The notes below the pieces were generated by a model. The model did no database searches. It saw only the letters and a program-made list of their open reading frames with translations, and was not told the DNA's origin. From Paenibacillus humicus NBRC 102415 (GTDB lineage: Bacteria; Bacillota; Bacilli; Paenibacillales; Paenibacillaceae), in the NCBI RefSeq assembly GCF_004000905.1, contig NZ_BIMD01000010.1, positions 1 to 64,000 on the forward strand: a stretch of DNA of 64,000 bases, in the 5' to 3' direction. Positions 51,490 to 60,411 of this stretch are shown piece after piece (positions within the stretch are counted from its first letter, which is position 1; every line of letters starts with the position of its first letter). Made by a program: the position numbers and the translations under genes.

Positions 51490-51539
51490 TGAGAATGATT
51501 ATCAGAATCGTTGACAGGGCCGTATTCTTCTTCTACACT
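51490..51539 (+). promoter_or_regulatory. Fur-controlled promoter of the permease operon
   Basis: Fur site TGAGAATGATTATCA (51490-51504) directly upstream of -35 TTGACA (51511-51516), 17-bp spacer, -10 TACACT (51534-51539). The ~150-nt leader to the first permease gene holds no other recognised element. Confidence 0.82.
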
Positions 51540-51690
51540 TTTTCCATAGCCACTGCTGCTTTTCGAATCCGAGACGCGTTAATCCGGCTGGACGGCTTTG
51601 AAGACCCTGGAAGCGGAAGCGGAGGGCAACGCAGGTGTCGGGCAGAAGCAGCAGATGAAGAGAGTTCTATGAACAAGAAAGCAGGCCGAC

Positions 51691-52674
51691 ATGAGACTTA
51701 CGGGAATAGTTCTATTTATGACGCTTCTGGCCTTCGCGGTTCTATGCAGCATCGCATTCGGGACGGCCGATATTCCGCTCCGCCATGTCATCGGCTCCTT
51801 CACCGGATACAGCGGAACGCAGGAGCAGCTCATCATCCGAACGGCCCGGGTTCCCCGGGCGCTGATCGCGGCCTCCGTAGGCGCCTGCCTCGCCGTGGCC
51901 GGAGCGCTCATGCAGGTCATCGCGCGCAATCCGATCGCTTCTCCAAGCACCTTCGGGGTGAATGCGGGGGCGGCTTTTTTTGCTGTCATCGGCGCGGGGC
52001 TGCTCGGCTTCGAGAGCATGCAGGCTCAGACCTGGATGGCTCTGGCCGGAGCGGGAATCAGCGGGCTGATCGTTTTTGTCATGGGCAGCATGGGCAAGGA
52101 CGGCATGACCCCGGTGAAAATCACGCTGGCCGGAGCTTCCATCGCCGCTTTTTTCGCTTCCGTGACGCAAGGGTATATGCTGACCAGCGGGAAAATGTTC
52201 GACCAAGTGCTCGTCTGGCTGGTCGGCTCCGTCGCGGGCCGGGAGATGAATGCCCTAACCGCCGTGCTTCCCTATATGGGCATCGGGATGCTTCTGGCGC
52301 TCGTCCTGTCCCGCCATCTCAATGTGCTCGCCATGGGCGACGACATCGCGCAAGGACTCGGGCAGAGCACGGCCCGGATGAAAGGGGCTGCGGCCCTGTC
52401 CATCATCCTGCTGGCTGGAGCTTCCGTGGCTGCGGCCGGACCGGTCGCCTTCGTCGGCATCATCGTGCCGCATGTCGCGCGCCGCATCGCAGGCAGCGAC
52501 TACCGCTGGATGATTCCCTACTGCGCCGTGCTGGGCGCGCTGCTGCTCGTGACGGCCGATCTGGGCTCCCGGTACATCGCGATGCCTAAGGAAGTGCCCG
52601 TGGGTGTCATGACGGCGGTCATCGGCGTTCCCTTCTTCGTGTACATCGCGCGGTCGGGGAGGGTGACACGATGA
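51691..52674 (+). CDS. Siderophore ABC transporter permease (YfiZ-like, FecCD family)
   Basis: 327 residues with about nine helices. FecCD landmarks: ARVPRALIAASVGACLAVAGA, MQVIARNPIASPSTFGVNAG, and VAFVGIIVPHVARRIAG. The ribosome binding site is weak (AAAGCAGG). Its stop overlaps the start of the next permease (ATGA). First gene of the permease-permease-ATPase operon. Confidence 0.92.
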   Translation: MRLTGIVLFMTLLAFAVLCSIAFGTADIPLRHVIGSFTGYSGTQEQLIIRTARVPRALIAASVGACLAVAGALMQVIARNPIASPSTFGVNAGAAFFAVIGAGLLGFESMQAQTWMALAGAGISGLIVFVMGSMGKDGMTPVKITLAGASIAAFFASVTQGYMLTSGKMFDQVLVWLVGSVAGREMNALTAVLPYMGIGMLLALVLSRHLNVLAMGDDIAQGLGQSTARMKGAAALSIILLAGASVAAAGPVAFVGIIVPHVARRIAGSDYRWMIPYCAVLGALLLVTADLGSRYIAMPKEVPVGVMTAVIGVPFFVYIARSGRVTR

Positions 52675-53714
52675 GCAGATACCGTTCCCTGCGCATGGAC
52701 AGGCCGCGGCTGTCGTTCCTGCTCGAGCGCCGCACGACCTGGGTGCTCGTCATTCTCGCCTTGCTGTGCGCGGCCATGATGATTGTCAGCACCGGCATCG
52801 GCAGCCTTTATGTGTCGCCTCTAGAAGTGATCCGCTCCATCGCGGGCAAAGGGACTGCGGCTCATGAGGTCATCGTGAACAAGCTGCGGCTGCCGCGAAT
52901 CGTCATCGCTGTGCTTGTCGGGGCTTCGCTGGCAGTTGCTGGAGCCATTCTGCAAGGTCTTGTCCGCAATCCGCTCGCATCCCCGGATGTGACCGGAATC
53001 ACCGAGGGAGCGTCGCTGGGCGCGGTGCTGTTCCTGTTCCTGCTGGGCGGCTCCGTCCCTATCTCCTGGATGCCGGTGTCGGCCATCGGGGGCGCATTCG
53101 CGGTTACGGCGCTGCTGTATCTGCTGTCCTGGCGGGGCGGCGTCTCGCCGCTGCGCCTTGTGCTGATCGGCACGGGGCTGTCGGCGGCTTTCAAATCGCT
53201 ATCCTACATGCTGATCATCTCCGGTCCGCTCATTCTGACGGTCAAATCCCTGACGTTCATGACGGGCAGCATTTACGGAGTCTCCTGGGAAAAGGATGTC
53301 TACACGCTGCTCCCATGGGTGGCGGCGCTGCTGCCGCTGGCCTGGTTCCAGGCCCGGCATGTGAACATCCAGGCGCTCGGCGACGAAGTGGCCGGAAGCG
53401 CAGGGGCGCATGTGCAGCGCAGCCGCTTGATACTGCTGCTGCTGAGCGTGGCGCTCGCGGGAGCCGCCATCGCCATTGGAGGGGCGATCAGCTTCATCGG
53501 CTTGATGGCCCCTCATATGGCGCGCAAGCTTGTCGGTTCGTCCTTCGGCGGACTGCTGCCGGCAAGCGCCTTGATCGGCGCCATCATCCTGCTCACGGCC
53601 GATCTTGCCGCGCGTACGGCTTTCTCGCCTCTCGATATTCCGGCCGGCGTATTCACGGCGGCGATCGGCGCTCCGTTTTTCCTTTACATGCTGTATCGGC
53701 ACCGCAATTCATGA
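52671..53714 (+). CDS. Siderophore ABC transporter permease (YfhA-like, FecCD family)
   Basis: 347 residues with FecCD landmarks [40 protein letters not shown] and [17 protein letters not shown]. It overlaps the upstream permease gene by four bases. With the preceding protein it forms the heterodimeric channel for the divergently encoded binding protein. The GITEG in place of GINAG is typical of YfhA-type subunits. Confidence 0.92.
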   Translation: MSRYRSLRMDRPRLSFLLERRTTWVLVILALLCAAMMIVSTGIGSLYVSPLEVIRSIAGKGTAAHEVIVNKLRLPRIVIAVLVGASLAVAGAILQGLVRNPLASPDVTGITEGASLGAVLFLFLLGGSVPISWMPVSAIGGAFAVTALLYLLSWRGGVSPLRLVLIGTGLSAAFKSLSYMLIISGPLILTVKSLTFMTGSIYGVSWEKDVYTLLPWVAALLPLAWFQARHVNIQALGDEVAGSAGAHVQRSRLILLLLSVALAGAAIAIGGAISFIGLMAPHMARKLVGSSFGGLLPASALIGAIILLTADLAARTAFSPLDIPAGVFTAAIGAPFFLYMLYRHRNS

Positions 53715-53734
53715 CAGGCAGGAGGCAATCGAAG

Positions 53735-54559
53735 ATGGGGATGCTGGAAGCGAAGGGGCTGGCGCTCTCTTATGGAGGGGCGCATGTCTTTGAAAACCTG
53801 GATCTGACCCTACCGGAGGGCAAGGTGACGGTGTTCATCGGCAGCAACGGCTGCGGGAAATCGACGCTGCTGCGCTCGATGGCCCGTCTGCTGAAGCCGC
53901 AGCAGGGTTCGGTCGTCATCGACGGCAGCGACATCTCCCGGATGTCGACCAAGGAGGTCGCTCGCAAGCTGGCTATCCTGCCGCAAGGACCGCAGGCGCC
54001 GGAGGGGCTGAGCGTGCTCCAGCTTGTCAAGCAGGGCCGCTATCCCTACCAGAGCTGGCTGCAGCAGTGGTCGCGGGAGGATGAAGCGGCGGTGGCCGAG
54101 GCGCTCGAGGCGACCGGAATGTCGGAGCTCAGCGAGCGCAGCGTCGATTCGCTGTCGGGCGGGCAGCGCCAGCGGGCGTGGATCGCCATGACGCTGGCGC
54201 AGCAGACCGGAATCATTCTGCTCGACGAGCCTACGACGTATCTCGATCTGACTCATCAGATCGAGGTGCTGGACCTGCTGGACGAGCTCAACGCCTCGGA
54301 GAAGCGGACGGTCGTCATGGTGCTGCATGATATCAACCTGGCATGCCGTTATGCCGACCATATCGTCGCCATCAAGGAAGGCTCCATCTATGCGCAGGGA
54401 GCGCCGGAGCAGGTCGTCAGCTCCGCGATGATCGAAGAAGTGTTCGGGCTCCGATGCGACATCATGGCGGATCCGCTTCATGGAACGCCGATGTGCATCC
54501 CGCACAGCCGGAGCGCCAGGAGGCTCTCCGCCGCGGAGCCGGAACCCCTGTTCTTCTGA
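53735..54559 (+). CDS. Siderophore ABC transporter ATPase (FhuC/YusV-like)
   Basis: 274 residues. Walker [11 protein letters not shown]-loop in [14 protein letters not shown], signature [10 protein letters not shown], Walker [10 protein letters not shown] with D-loop TYLDL, and H-loop [10 protein letters not shown]. It powers the FecCD permeases. ATG 53735 follows GGCAGGAGGCAATCGAAG. It is the only siderophore-type ATPase in the window, so it may also serve the permease pair at 27.4-29.4 kb, as YusV does for several B. subtilis systems. Confidence 0.93.
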   Translation: MGMLEAKGLALSYGGAHVFENLDLTLPEGKVTVFIGSNGCGKSTLLRSMARLLKPQQGSVVIDGSDISRMSTKEVARKLAILPQGPQAPEGLSVLQLVKQGRYPYQSWLQQWSREDEAAVAEALEATGMSELSERSVDSLSGGQRQRAWIAMTLAQQTGIILLDEPTTYLDLTHQIEVLDLLDELNASEKRTVVMVLHDINLACRYADHIVAIKEGSIYAQGAPEQVVSSAMIEEVFGLRCDIMADPLHGTPMCIPHSRSARRLSAAEPEPLFF

Positions 54560-54619
54560 CCGGGGAGCAAGGATGGATTGGCGGCTTTTCTGAAAGCTCG
54601 GGCGATGAAACAGGCATTC

Positions 54620-54672
54620 AAAAAGGAACAGTCCCATAAGTCATGCAAATGACCGGGGACTGTCCCTTTTTT
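54620..54672 (+). terminator. Terminator of the siderophore operon
   Basis: AAAAAGGAACAGTCCC/GGGACTGTCCCTTTTTTT, long stem with a ~20-nt loop and a strong T-run. Confidence 0.88.
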
Positions 54673-54709
54673 TCATAGGGTCAAACGAAGCACGTTTCTT
54701 GCGCGGCGC

Positions 54710-55030
54710 TCAGCGCCTGCCGATGCGGATATGGGAGGCGAGCGTGCGGATGAAGCCGAAGATGATGCCGATGCCGACGAATACATAAATCATGGTGAAG
54801 ATTTTGCCGAAGTCGCTTTGCGGCTCCAGGCTGCTGCCTACGGTCGTCAGCGTCGTGACGCAGAAATACAGGGCGTCGACGGTGCTCCAGCCTTCGGCGG
54901 AACGGTAGAACATCGTTCCGGAGAACAAGGTGACGGCCGCAATGAAGAAGAGCGCCTGAAACTCCTTGTCCTTGAAGGCGTGGAAGAAGGCGGATACGAA
55001 TCGCTTGCTGGTGAGGATGAAGGAAAGCAT
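54710..55030 (-). CDS. Two-TM potassium-channel-like protein with atypical filter (106 aa)
   Basis: Two hydrophobic helices (about 26-42 and 76-95) flank a pore loop TLTTVGSSLEPQSDFGK. The arrangement and the surrounding ALYFCVTTLTTVG match the bacterial Ion_trans_2 pore, but the canonical GYGD filter after TTV is GSSL. There is no RCK/TrkA regulatory domain. ATG 55030 follows GCGGGGGTTGACATC. It may be a non-selective channel, an accessory subunit or a non-conducting form. Confidence 0.75.
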   Translation of the reverse strand: MLSFILTSKRFVSAFFHAFKDKEFQALFFIAAVTLFSGTMFYRSAEGWSTVDALYFCVTTLTTVGSSLEPQSDFGKIFTMIYVFVGIGIIFGFIRTLASHIRIGRR

Positions 55031-55162
55031 GATGTCAACCCCCGCTGTCTGTCCGTTGATAGGTCTTTCATGTCTATGTCTTATCTTAGCATGGACAGGC
55101 GGGGAGATGAAAATTCGATGGAAGGGAAGAGATTGCGGGAGACCGGCAATCGCTGATCGCTT

Positions 55163-55201
55163 GGAACATGAATGAGGAACATGAATGAGGAACATGAATG
55201 G
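55163..55201. repeat. Three 13-bp tandem repeats
   Basis: GGAACATGAATGA three times (last base G in the third copy) in the gap upstream of the channel gene. The rest of 55031-55341 shows no gene I can support. Confidence 0.85.
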
Positions 55202-55341
55202 GAAAAGCTCGGCAAGGAATAGACAGGGAGGATGGATGGGCAACAACTGCGGATAGCTGCAGCTGAGTTGGATGGATCATATCGAAATCGCGGAGGGATG
55301 TGCAGCCGGACTGTTGCCGAAGTCCGGCTGCCGGAGCATCC

Positions 55342-55962
55342 TCAGCTTGCATCGGAGCCGCGGGAAGCTTGCTGCCGGCGGCTTCCATCCGGCCTGCGCG
55401 GACCGGGAAGGATTTCCGCCCGGGCTGCGGGCTTGCGGGGGATGAGGCGTCCGCAGAACAGGAGCAGCGTCGCTCCTCCGGTCACGGCGTACATCCCTTG
55501 GACGACGCCAAGAGAGCTGTCCGTTCCGGCCAGCAGTCCATGCAGCAGCGCTGCTGCGAACATAGGGTACGCGAGCATGTGGATCGCGAGCCATAGAGGC
55601 CGCTTGAGGCGAGGGCGCAGATCCGTCGTGAGGATGAGGAGCAGCATGCCGTACAGGGCGAGGCTTCCGATGCCGTACAGGACAGGATGGTCATGCGCGG
55701 AGAATGGAAGGAGCAGCTCTCCCCAGGTGAACGGCGTATACGTGTCAATGACGAGCACGGCGGCATGGAGCAGGGCGATCGCCGTGCCGGCGACCGTCAG
55801 CCGGCTGTGCCAGCGGTAGACCGAGATCTTCGATGCTCCCTTCAAAAAGGGATAGCCGTACAGGATGCCCAGCGTCATGCCTCCGAACAGGGCCAGGTAA
55901 GCCGCGATGCCGGCGATTCTCGTCAGCTGCCATGTCGGCCATTCCACCATCCATTGAATCAT
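55342..55962 (-). CDS. Ferric-reductase-like transmembrane protein (YedZ/MsrQ type)
   Basis: 206 residues, about six transmembrane helices. Candidate heme-ligand histidines lie in YRWHSRLT, IALLHAAVL, AIHMLAYP and ALLHGLLAG, in the paired spacing of the Fer_reduct heme-b domain. A charged C-terminus follows. The start overlaps the ApbE stop (ATGA). It probably carries electrons across the membrane; no FAD/NAD domain is fused, unlike eukaryotic FRE. Confidence 0.82.
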   Translation of the reverse strand: MIQWMVEWPTWQLTRIAGIAAYLALFGGMTLGILYGYPFLKGASKISVYRWHSRLTVAGTAIALLHAAVLVIDTYTPFTWGELLLPFSAHDHPVLYGIGSLALYGMLLLILTTDLRPRLKRPLWLAIHMLAYPMFAAALLHGLLAGTDSSLGVVQGMYAVTGGATLLLFCGRLIPRKPAARAEILPGPRRPDGSRRQQASRGSDAS

Positions 55963-56969
55963 ATCGTCGCCTCCTGAATTGTCAGCGTGCCGGGCTCCCA
56001 GACGAAGCGTCCGGGATTTCGGGAAGGGATCAGAATCAGCTTGCGCTTATCCGTGATGACGGCGGCTTCGCAGCCGGGAGCGCCGAGCTTCATCCGGGCC
56101 GCGCCTTCCTCCAATCCGCAGATGCAGAAGGTTTTGGCCCACGCCTCGCATTCGGCCGCCTCCGCCCCGGCGACCGTCGCCTGGACGATGCCGCTCGCTG
56201 CGCTGCGTCCGGCAAGGGGATCGATGAGATGATGAAGGCCGGATCCGTCCTCTCCCCAGCGCCGCTTCAAGGTGGAGGAGGTTGCTGCGGCTCCACGCTT
56301 CAGCGACAGGCGCGCCGCATCCCTGCCGGTGTCCCAGGGATCCTCGATGGCGATGACCGTGGAAGGAGCTTCCTCGTCCTCCTGCCATACGCTGAGGTCG
56401 CCTCCGGCATTGACGATGCCGGCAGGGAAGCCGTGCCTCCGGCGGAGCCAGCCGGCGAGCCGGTCAGCGGCCCAGCCCTTGACGATGCCGCCGAGATCGA
56501 GCTCGCTGCCGGGGGCGAGACGCACCGCGCCCATGCGCCCGTCAAGCTCGAATGGCTCGGCGGCGGCATGACCGCCCGGATCCGGGCGGAGGAGTCCAGC
56601 CTGCCCGGAGGCTTCGGCAGGCCGGAAGGTGGCCGCATGCTCGAAGGAGCGGAGATAGCCCTCCCGCTGCAGCTGGCGGAGCAGGCCGGGGTGGAAGGCG
56701 CCGCCGGTCTGTCGGCAGCATTGCAGCGCCAGCGCGAGCACCTCCTCCATCATCGGCGATACGAGCTGCCAGGAGCCGCCGGTCCGGTTCAGGGCGCTGA
56801 GCTCGCTGCCGGGCAAAAAGCGGCTGAACCTCGCCTCGACATCGCGGAACCAGCGGCTGACCAGCGAATGATAGGCCGGCGTATCGGGAGTCCGATCGTC
56901 GGGCCAGCGGAGAATGGCCGTTATGTCCGTATTCATTGCCCTCAACGCGATTCGGGATTCGGCCGGCAT
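55959..56969 (-). CDS. FAD:protein FMN transferase (ApbE family)
   Basis: 336 residues. ApbE enzymes attach FMN from FAD to a Thr or Ser in an extracytoplasmic partner. Visible landmarks: MNTDITAILR (M-x-T-x near the start), VEARFSRFLPGSELSALNR, ELDLGGIVKGWAADRLAGWL, VNAGGDLSVW and HLIDPLAGRSAASGIVQATV (metal site). There is no clear signal peptide, so it may act in the cytosol or be exported by another route. ATG 56969 follows GGGAGGCTCCTGATC; a longer frame upstream belongs to another gene. Middle gene of a three-gene operon. No FMN-binding domain protein is next to it. Confidence 0.9.
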   Translation of the reverse strand: MPAESRIALRAMNTDITAILRWPDDRTPDTPAYHSLVSRWFRDVEARFSRFLPGSELSALNRTGGSWQLVSPMMEEVLALALQCCRQTGGAFHPGLLRQLQREGYLRSFEHAATFRPAEASGQAGLLRPDPGGHAAAEPFELDGRMGAVRLAPGSELDLGGIVKGWAADRLAGWLRRRHGFPAGIVNAGGDLSVWQEDEEAPSTVIAIEDPWDTGRDAARLSLKRGAAATSSTLKRRWGEDGSGLHHLIDPLAGRSAASGIVQATVAGAEAAECEAWAKTFCICGLEEGAARMKLGAPGCEAAVITDKRKLILIPSRNPGRFVWEPGTLTIQEATI

Positions 56970-56971
56970 GA

Positions 56972-57349
56972 TCAGGAGCCTCCCGAGCGGGAGCTCATGC
57001 CCCCGCCGCTGTCGGATTGGCTCCAGCCGCCGCTTGGAGATCCGCCGCCTGCCGCTCCGTCGGACGGGAAGGAGCCGCCTCTCCGGCCATGCCTGCCCGT
57101 ACGGCTGCCGGTGTCCCCGTCGAAAGCTCCGCCGTTGTCCATGCTGCCGGATCGCCAATCGTCCATGAGCCTGTCCCGATCGGCGGCAGAGGCATCCGAT
57201 TCCGATGCCGGGCCGGATCCGTTTCCTCCGGACTGGATCTTTTCCTGAAAGGCGGTGCTGTTTTGCACGGTGCTGAACAAAACAAACAGGGCCGCCGCTC
57301 CGCCGGCGCCGATTTGCCACTTTCTCCATTTGCCGATTCGCTGTTTCAT
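56972..57349 (-). CDS. Small anchored Gly/Ser-rich protein (125 aa) in the ApbE operon
   Basis: ATG 57349 follows ACGAGGTGGATTCG. One hydrophobic segment (residues about 14-30; IGAGGAAALFVLFSTVQ) is followed by a disordered tail rich in Gly, Ser, Asp and Arg (GGGSPSGGWSQSDSGGGMSS). It has no lipobox and no typical flavinylation motif that I can see. First gene of the operon with ApbE and the ferric-reductase-like protein, so it may be an electron-transfer partner or flavinylation substrate. No family recognised. Confidence 0.65.
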   Translation of the reverse strand: MKQRIGKWRKWQIGAGGAAALFVLFSTVQNSTAFQEKIQSGGNGSGPASESDASAADRDRLMDDWRSGSMDNGGAFDGDTGSRTGRHGRRGGSFPSDGAAGGGSPSGGWSQSDSGGGMSSRSGGS

Positions 57350-57449
57350 CGAATCCACCTCGTTTCAAGGATTGCTCCCTATCCTACGCTTTCAAAATGA
57401 ACAGAAAATGAAGATAGAGCTGACTTGGAAATGATTTTTTAAAGAAGCG

Positions 57450-57546
57450 CGGTTCGGCAAAAGGCGGGGGGCTGTGCCGATAAGCCTCCCGTACAGGAGC
57501 CACCCTTCGGACAAGACGGGTGAAGGGGGATGTCCGGACCGAACCG
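57450..57546. other. Potential three-way-junction RNA upstream of the ABC-F gene
   Basis: CGGTTCGG (57450-57457) pairs with CCGAACCG (57539-57546); inside are GGGGGGCT/AGCCTCCC (57466-57490) and CCCTTC/GAAGGG (57503-57527). A perfect 18-bp palindrome GGCGGCTGCGCAGCCGCC follows at 57583-57600, and a TATGAT -10-like hexamer at 57611. It matches no riboswitch consensus I can recall. It lies between the divergent ApbE operon and the ABC-F gene. Confidence 0.45.
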
Positions 57547-57650
57547 GCTTATGCTTCGGGTTCTGAACTTCCGGAACCGGACGGCGGCTGCGCAGCCGCC
57601 AAGTTGTGGTATGATGGAAGGACGAGAAAACAAGAAAGCCGGGGCCTGAT

Positions 57651-59594
57651 ATGCATCTGTTATCGGTAGAGCATCTTTCCAAAACCTACGGAGAGAAAAA
57701 ACTGTTTGAAGACGTAAGCTTCGGAATATCCGACGGCGATAAGATCGGCATCATCGGGGTGAACGGAACCGGGAAGTCGACGTTTCTGAAGGCGATTGCG
57801 GGAATCGAGCCTGCCGACAGCGGCAGCGTCGTGATTCCGCCGCGCGTCAGCGTGCGGATGCTGCTCCAGAACTTGGAGTTCGATCCGGAGGAAACCGTGC
57901 TGGAGCATGTGCTCAGCGGGGATTCGCCTCAGCTGAAGGCTGTGCGGGACTATGCGGCGGCGCTGGAGGCTCTTGAGCGGAGCAGCTCGGATGTCGCGCT
58001 GCAGGAGCGGCTGCTCCGGGCCAACGCGGCCATGGACGAGCAGGATGCTTGGCAGCTGGAAAGCGATGCCCGAACCGCTCTCTCCAAGCTCGGCATTACG
58101 AGCTACGAGGCGAAGCTCGGCACGCTGTCCGGCGGCCAGCGCAAGCGGGTGGCGATGGCCGCAGCGCTGCTGTCGCCATCCGACGTGCTCATTCTGGACG
58201 AGCCGACCAACCATATCGACAACGAGTCCGTCGCGTGGCTGGAAAGCATGCTGCAGAAGCGGCGCGGCGCGCTGCTCATGGTGACGCATGACCGCTACTT
58301 CCTGGATCGGGTCAGCAACCGCGTCATCGAGCTGGACCAGGGCCGTGCCTTCTTCTATACGGCCAACTACAGCCGCTTCCTGGAGCTGAAGCTGGAGCGC
58401 GAGGAGCGCGAGGCGGCGAGCGAGTCCAAGCGCCAGAATCTGCTGCGCAACGAGCTCGCCTGGATCCGCCGCGGCGCCAAGGCGCGCTCGACGAAGCAGA
58501 AGGCGCGGATCGAGCGCTTCGAGGCTCTCAAGGAGGCTGGACCGGGCAAGGCTTCCGGCAAGCTGGACTTGTCCGTCGCCTCCTCCAGGCTGGGACGCAA
58601 GATCATCGAACTGGAAGACGTGAGCAAAGGGTATGGAGACCGGTCGCTGATCAACGGCTTCAGCTACATCGCCGTGCCGGAAGACAGGGTCGGCATCATC
58701 GGGCGCAACGGCAGCGGCAAGTCGACGCTGCTGAAGCTGATCGCCGGCCGGATGGAGCCGGACAGCGGACAGGTCGTGCTCGGCCCGACCGTCAAGCTCG
58801 GTTATTTCTCGCAGGAGCATGAGGAAATGGACGAGTCGATGCGCGTCATCGAATACATCCGCGAGCAGGCGGAGCAGGTCCGCACGGGCGACGGCACGAC
58901 GATCAGCGCCGGGCAGCTGCTGGAGCGGTTCCTGTTCCCTCCGGCGATGCAGTGGTCGCCGATCTCCAAGCTGTCGGGCGGGGAGAAGCGCCGCCTGCAG
59001 CTGCTGCGCATCCTGAGCGGCGCTCCGAACGTGCTGCTGCTCGACGAGCCGACCAACGATCTCGATATCGCGACGCTCGGCGTGCTGGAGGATTACCTCG
59101 ACGACTTCCCGGGCGTCGTGCTGGTCGTCTCCCATGACCGGTACTTCCTGGACCGGACGGTGGACCGGATCTTCGCGTTCGAGAACGGCGCCATCACGGA
59201 GCATACGGGCAACTATTCGGACTACGAGGAGCAGCTGCAGAAGAAGGGAAGTCTCCAGGACTCGTCCTCCAGGGCGGCTGCGTCATCCCCGTCTGCCGCC
59301 TCCCGGCCGGGAGAGCCGGCCGAAGCTCCGCGCAAGGAATCCAAGCTGCGCATGTCGTATCAGGAGCAGAAGGATTTCGAGGTCATCGACGGCCGCATCG
59401 CGGAGGCGGAAGCCGAGCTGGAGCGGGTCCAGGAGGAGATGGGCGCTTCGGGAAGCGACTCGGTGCGCCTGCAGGAGCTCATGGCCCGCCAGGAGAGCCT
59501 GGAGGCCAGGCTGGAGGAATTGATGGAGCGCTGGACCTATCTGAACGAGCTTGCGGAACAAATCGAAGCCCAGAAAGCAAAGAACAGGAGCTGA
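57651..59594 (+). CDS. ABC-F family ATPase (YfmR/Uup-like)
   Basis: 647 residues with two ABC domains and no membrane helices. Domain 1: Walker A GVNGTGKST, signature LSGGQRKR, Walker B VLILDEPTNHID. Domain 2: GRNGSGKST, LSGGEKRR, VLLLDEPTNDLD. An interdomain linker (about 240-300) and a C-terminal coiled coil (about 560-645; AEAELERVQEEM...LEARLEELMERW) match Uup/YfmR. ABC-F proteins act on the ribosome, for example resolving stalls. The ribosome binding site is weak. Closest by eye to housekeeping YfmR rather than resistance ABC-F. Confidence 0.92.
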   Translation: MHLLSVEHLSKTYGEKKLFEDVSFGISDGDKIGIIGVNGTGKSTFLKAIAGIEPADSGSVVIPPRVSVRMLLQNLEFDPEETVLEHVLSGDSPQLKAVRDYAAALEALERSSSDVALQERLLRANAAMDEQDAWQLESDARTALSKLGITSYEAKLGTLSGGQRKRVAMAAALLSPSDVLILDEPTNHIDNESVAWLESMLQKRRGALLMVTHDRYFLDRVSNRVIELDQGRAFFYTANYSRFLELKLEREEREAASESKRQNLLRNELAWIRRGAKARSTKQKARIERFEALKEAGPGKASGKLDLSVASSRLGRKIIELEDVSKGYGDRSLINGFSYIAVPEDRVGIIGRNGSGKSTLLKLIAGRMEPDSGQVVLGPTVKLGYFSQEHEEMDESMRVIEYIREQAEQVRTGDGTTISAGQLLERFLFPPAMQWSPISKLSGGEKRRLQLLRILSGAPNVLLLDEPTNDLDIATLGVLEDYLDDFPGVVLVVSHDRYFLDRTVDRIFAFENGAITEHTGNYSDYEEQLQKKGSLQDSSSRAAASSPSAASRPGEPAEAPRKESKLRMSYQEQKDFEVIDGRIAEAEAELERVQEEMGASGSDSVRLQELMARQESLEARLEELMERWTYLNELAEQIEAQKAKNRS

Positions 59595-59600
59595 CCCTGC

Positions 59601-60251
59601 ATGAGTGCCTATGAAGACTACAGCCTTGAATCCGTACGCAATATTTATTGCATCGGCCGCAACTACCGGCTGCATGCCCTTGAGCTCGGCAACGAAGTGC
59701 CGAAATCCCCGATGGTGTTCACCAAGCCGACCCATTCGCTGATTCCGATGGACGGAAGCGCCGTCGAGCTGCCGGGCGGGGAAGGAGAGGTGCATTTCGA
59801 GCTGGAAATCGTGCTTCGCGCGGGACGCGGCTGGGAACCGGGAATCGAGGCGGACGAGCTGTTCGACGCGATGACGCTCGGCCTCGACCTGACGCTGCGC
59901 GACGTGCAGAGCAGGCTCAAGGAGAAGGGCCATCCATGGCTCGCCGCCAAGGGCTTCCGGAATTCCGCTCCGATCGGGCCTTGGCGTCCTTATCCGGGTC
60001 TAGCCGGGCTGGAGGCCGCCGACTTCGCTCTGCTGCGCGGCTCCGAGGTCGCCCAGCTGGGCAACGCCCGGGATATGATCTTCAAGCCGGATGTGCTCGC
60101 GGAGCATATCGGCCGCCGTTACGGCCTGGGCCGGGGAGACATCGTCTTCACCGGGACGCCGGCCGGCGTCGCCGCCCTTCGGGACGGCGAGGAGCTGAGC
60201 GTTCTCTGGAACGGGGAGAAGATCGCCTCCTCCCTTGTCTCCCTCGTTTGA
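59601..60251 (+). CDS. Fumarylacetoacetate-hydrolase-family protein
   Basis: 216 residues. FAH fold: the IYCIGRNYRLHALELGNEVP start, VFTKPTHSLIP and the metal triad E-x-E...D in VHFELEIVLRAGRG and LGLDLTLRDVQ. The terminal part GDIVFTGTPAGVAALRDGEEL is typical. Members are oxaloacetate tautomerases/decarboxylases or acylpyruvate hydrolases; the YcgM/YisK-like length favours these. Starts six bases after the ABC-F stop with AGGAGCTGACCCTGC upstream, so co-transcribed. Confidence 0.9.
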   Translation: MSAYEDYSLESVRNIYCIGRNYRLHALELGNEVPKSPMVFTKPTHSLIPMDGSAVELPGGEGEVHFELEIVLRAGRGWEPGIEADELFDAMTLGLDLTLRDVQSRLKEKGHPWLAAKGFRNSAPIGPWRPYPGLAGLEAADFALLRGSEVAQLGNARDMIFKPDVLAEHIGRRYGLGRGDIVFTGTPAGVAALRDGEELSVLWNGEKIASSLVSLV

Positions 60252-60267
60252 CGTCATGCATGGAACA

Positions 60268-60315
60268 AGCCGCATCCTGTCCTCGTTTCGGCGAGGCTTG
60301 GATGCGGCTGTTTTT
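60268..60315 (+). terminator. Terminator after the FAH-family gene
   Basis: AGCCGCATCC/GGATGCGGCT, a 10-bp perfect stem with an inner CCTCG/CGAGG helix, then GTTTTT. Confidence 0.88.
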
Positions 60316-60411
60316 CTACCCGATGCAGCCGCCGTGGGAGCGCCGTCTGCTTGGCCGGTTCATAGGCAAGGCCATCCAAGCATAAGCTGACGGTAAGACA
60401 GCGAGGGCGGG

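Noticed and set aside
57350-57650. FMN riboswitch upstream of the ApbE operon
   Set aside because: None of the RFN conserved blocks could be found on either strand.
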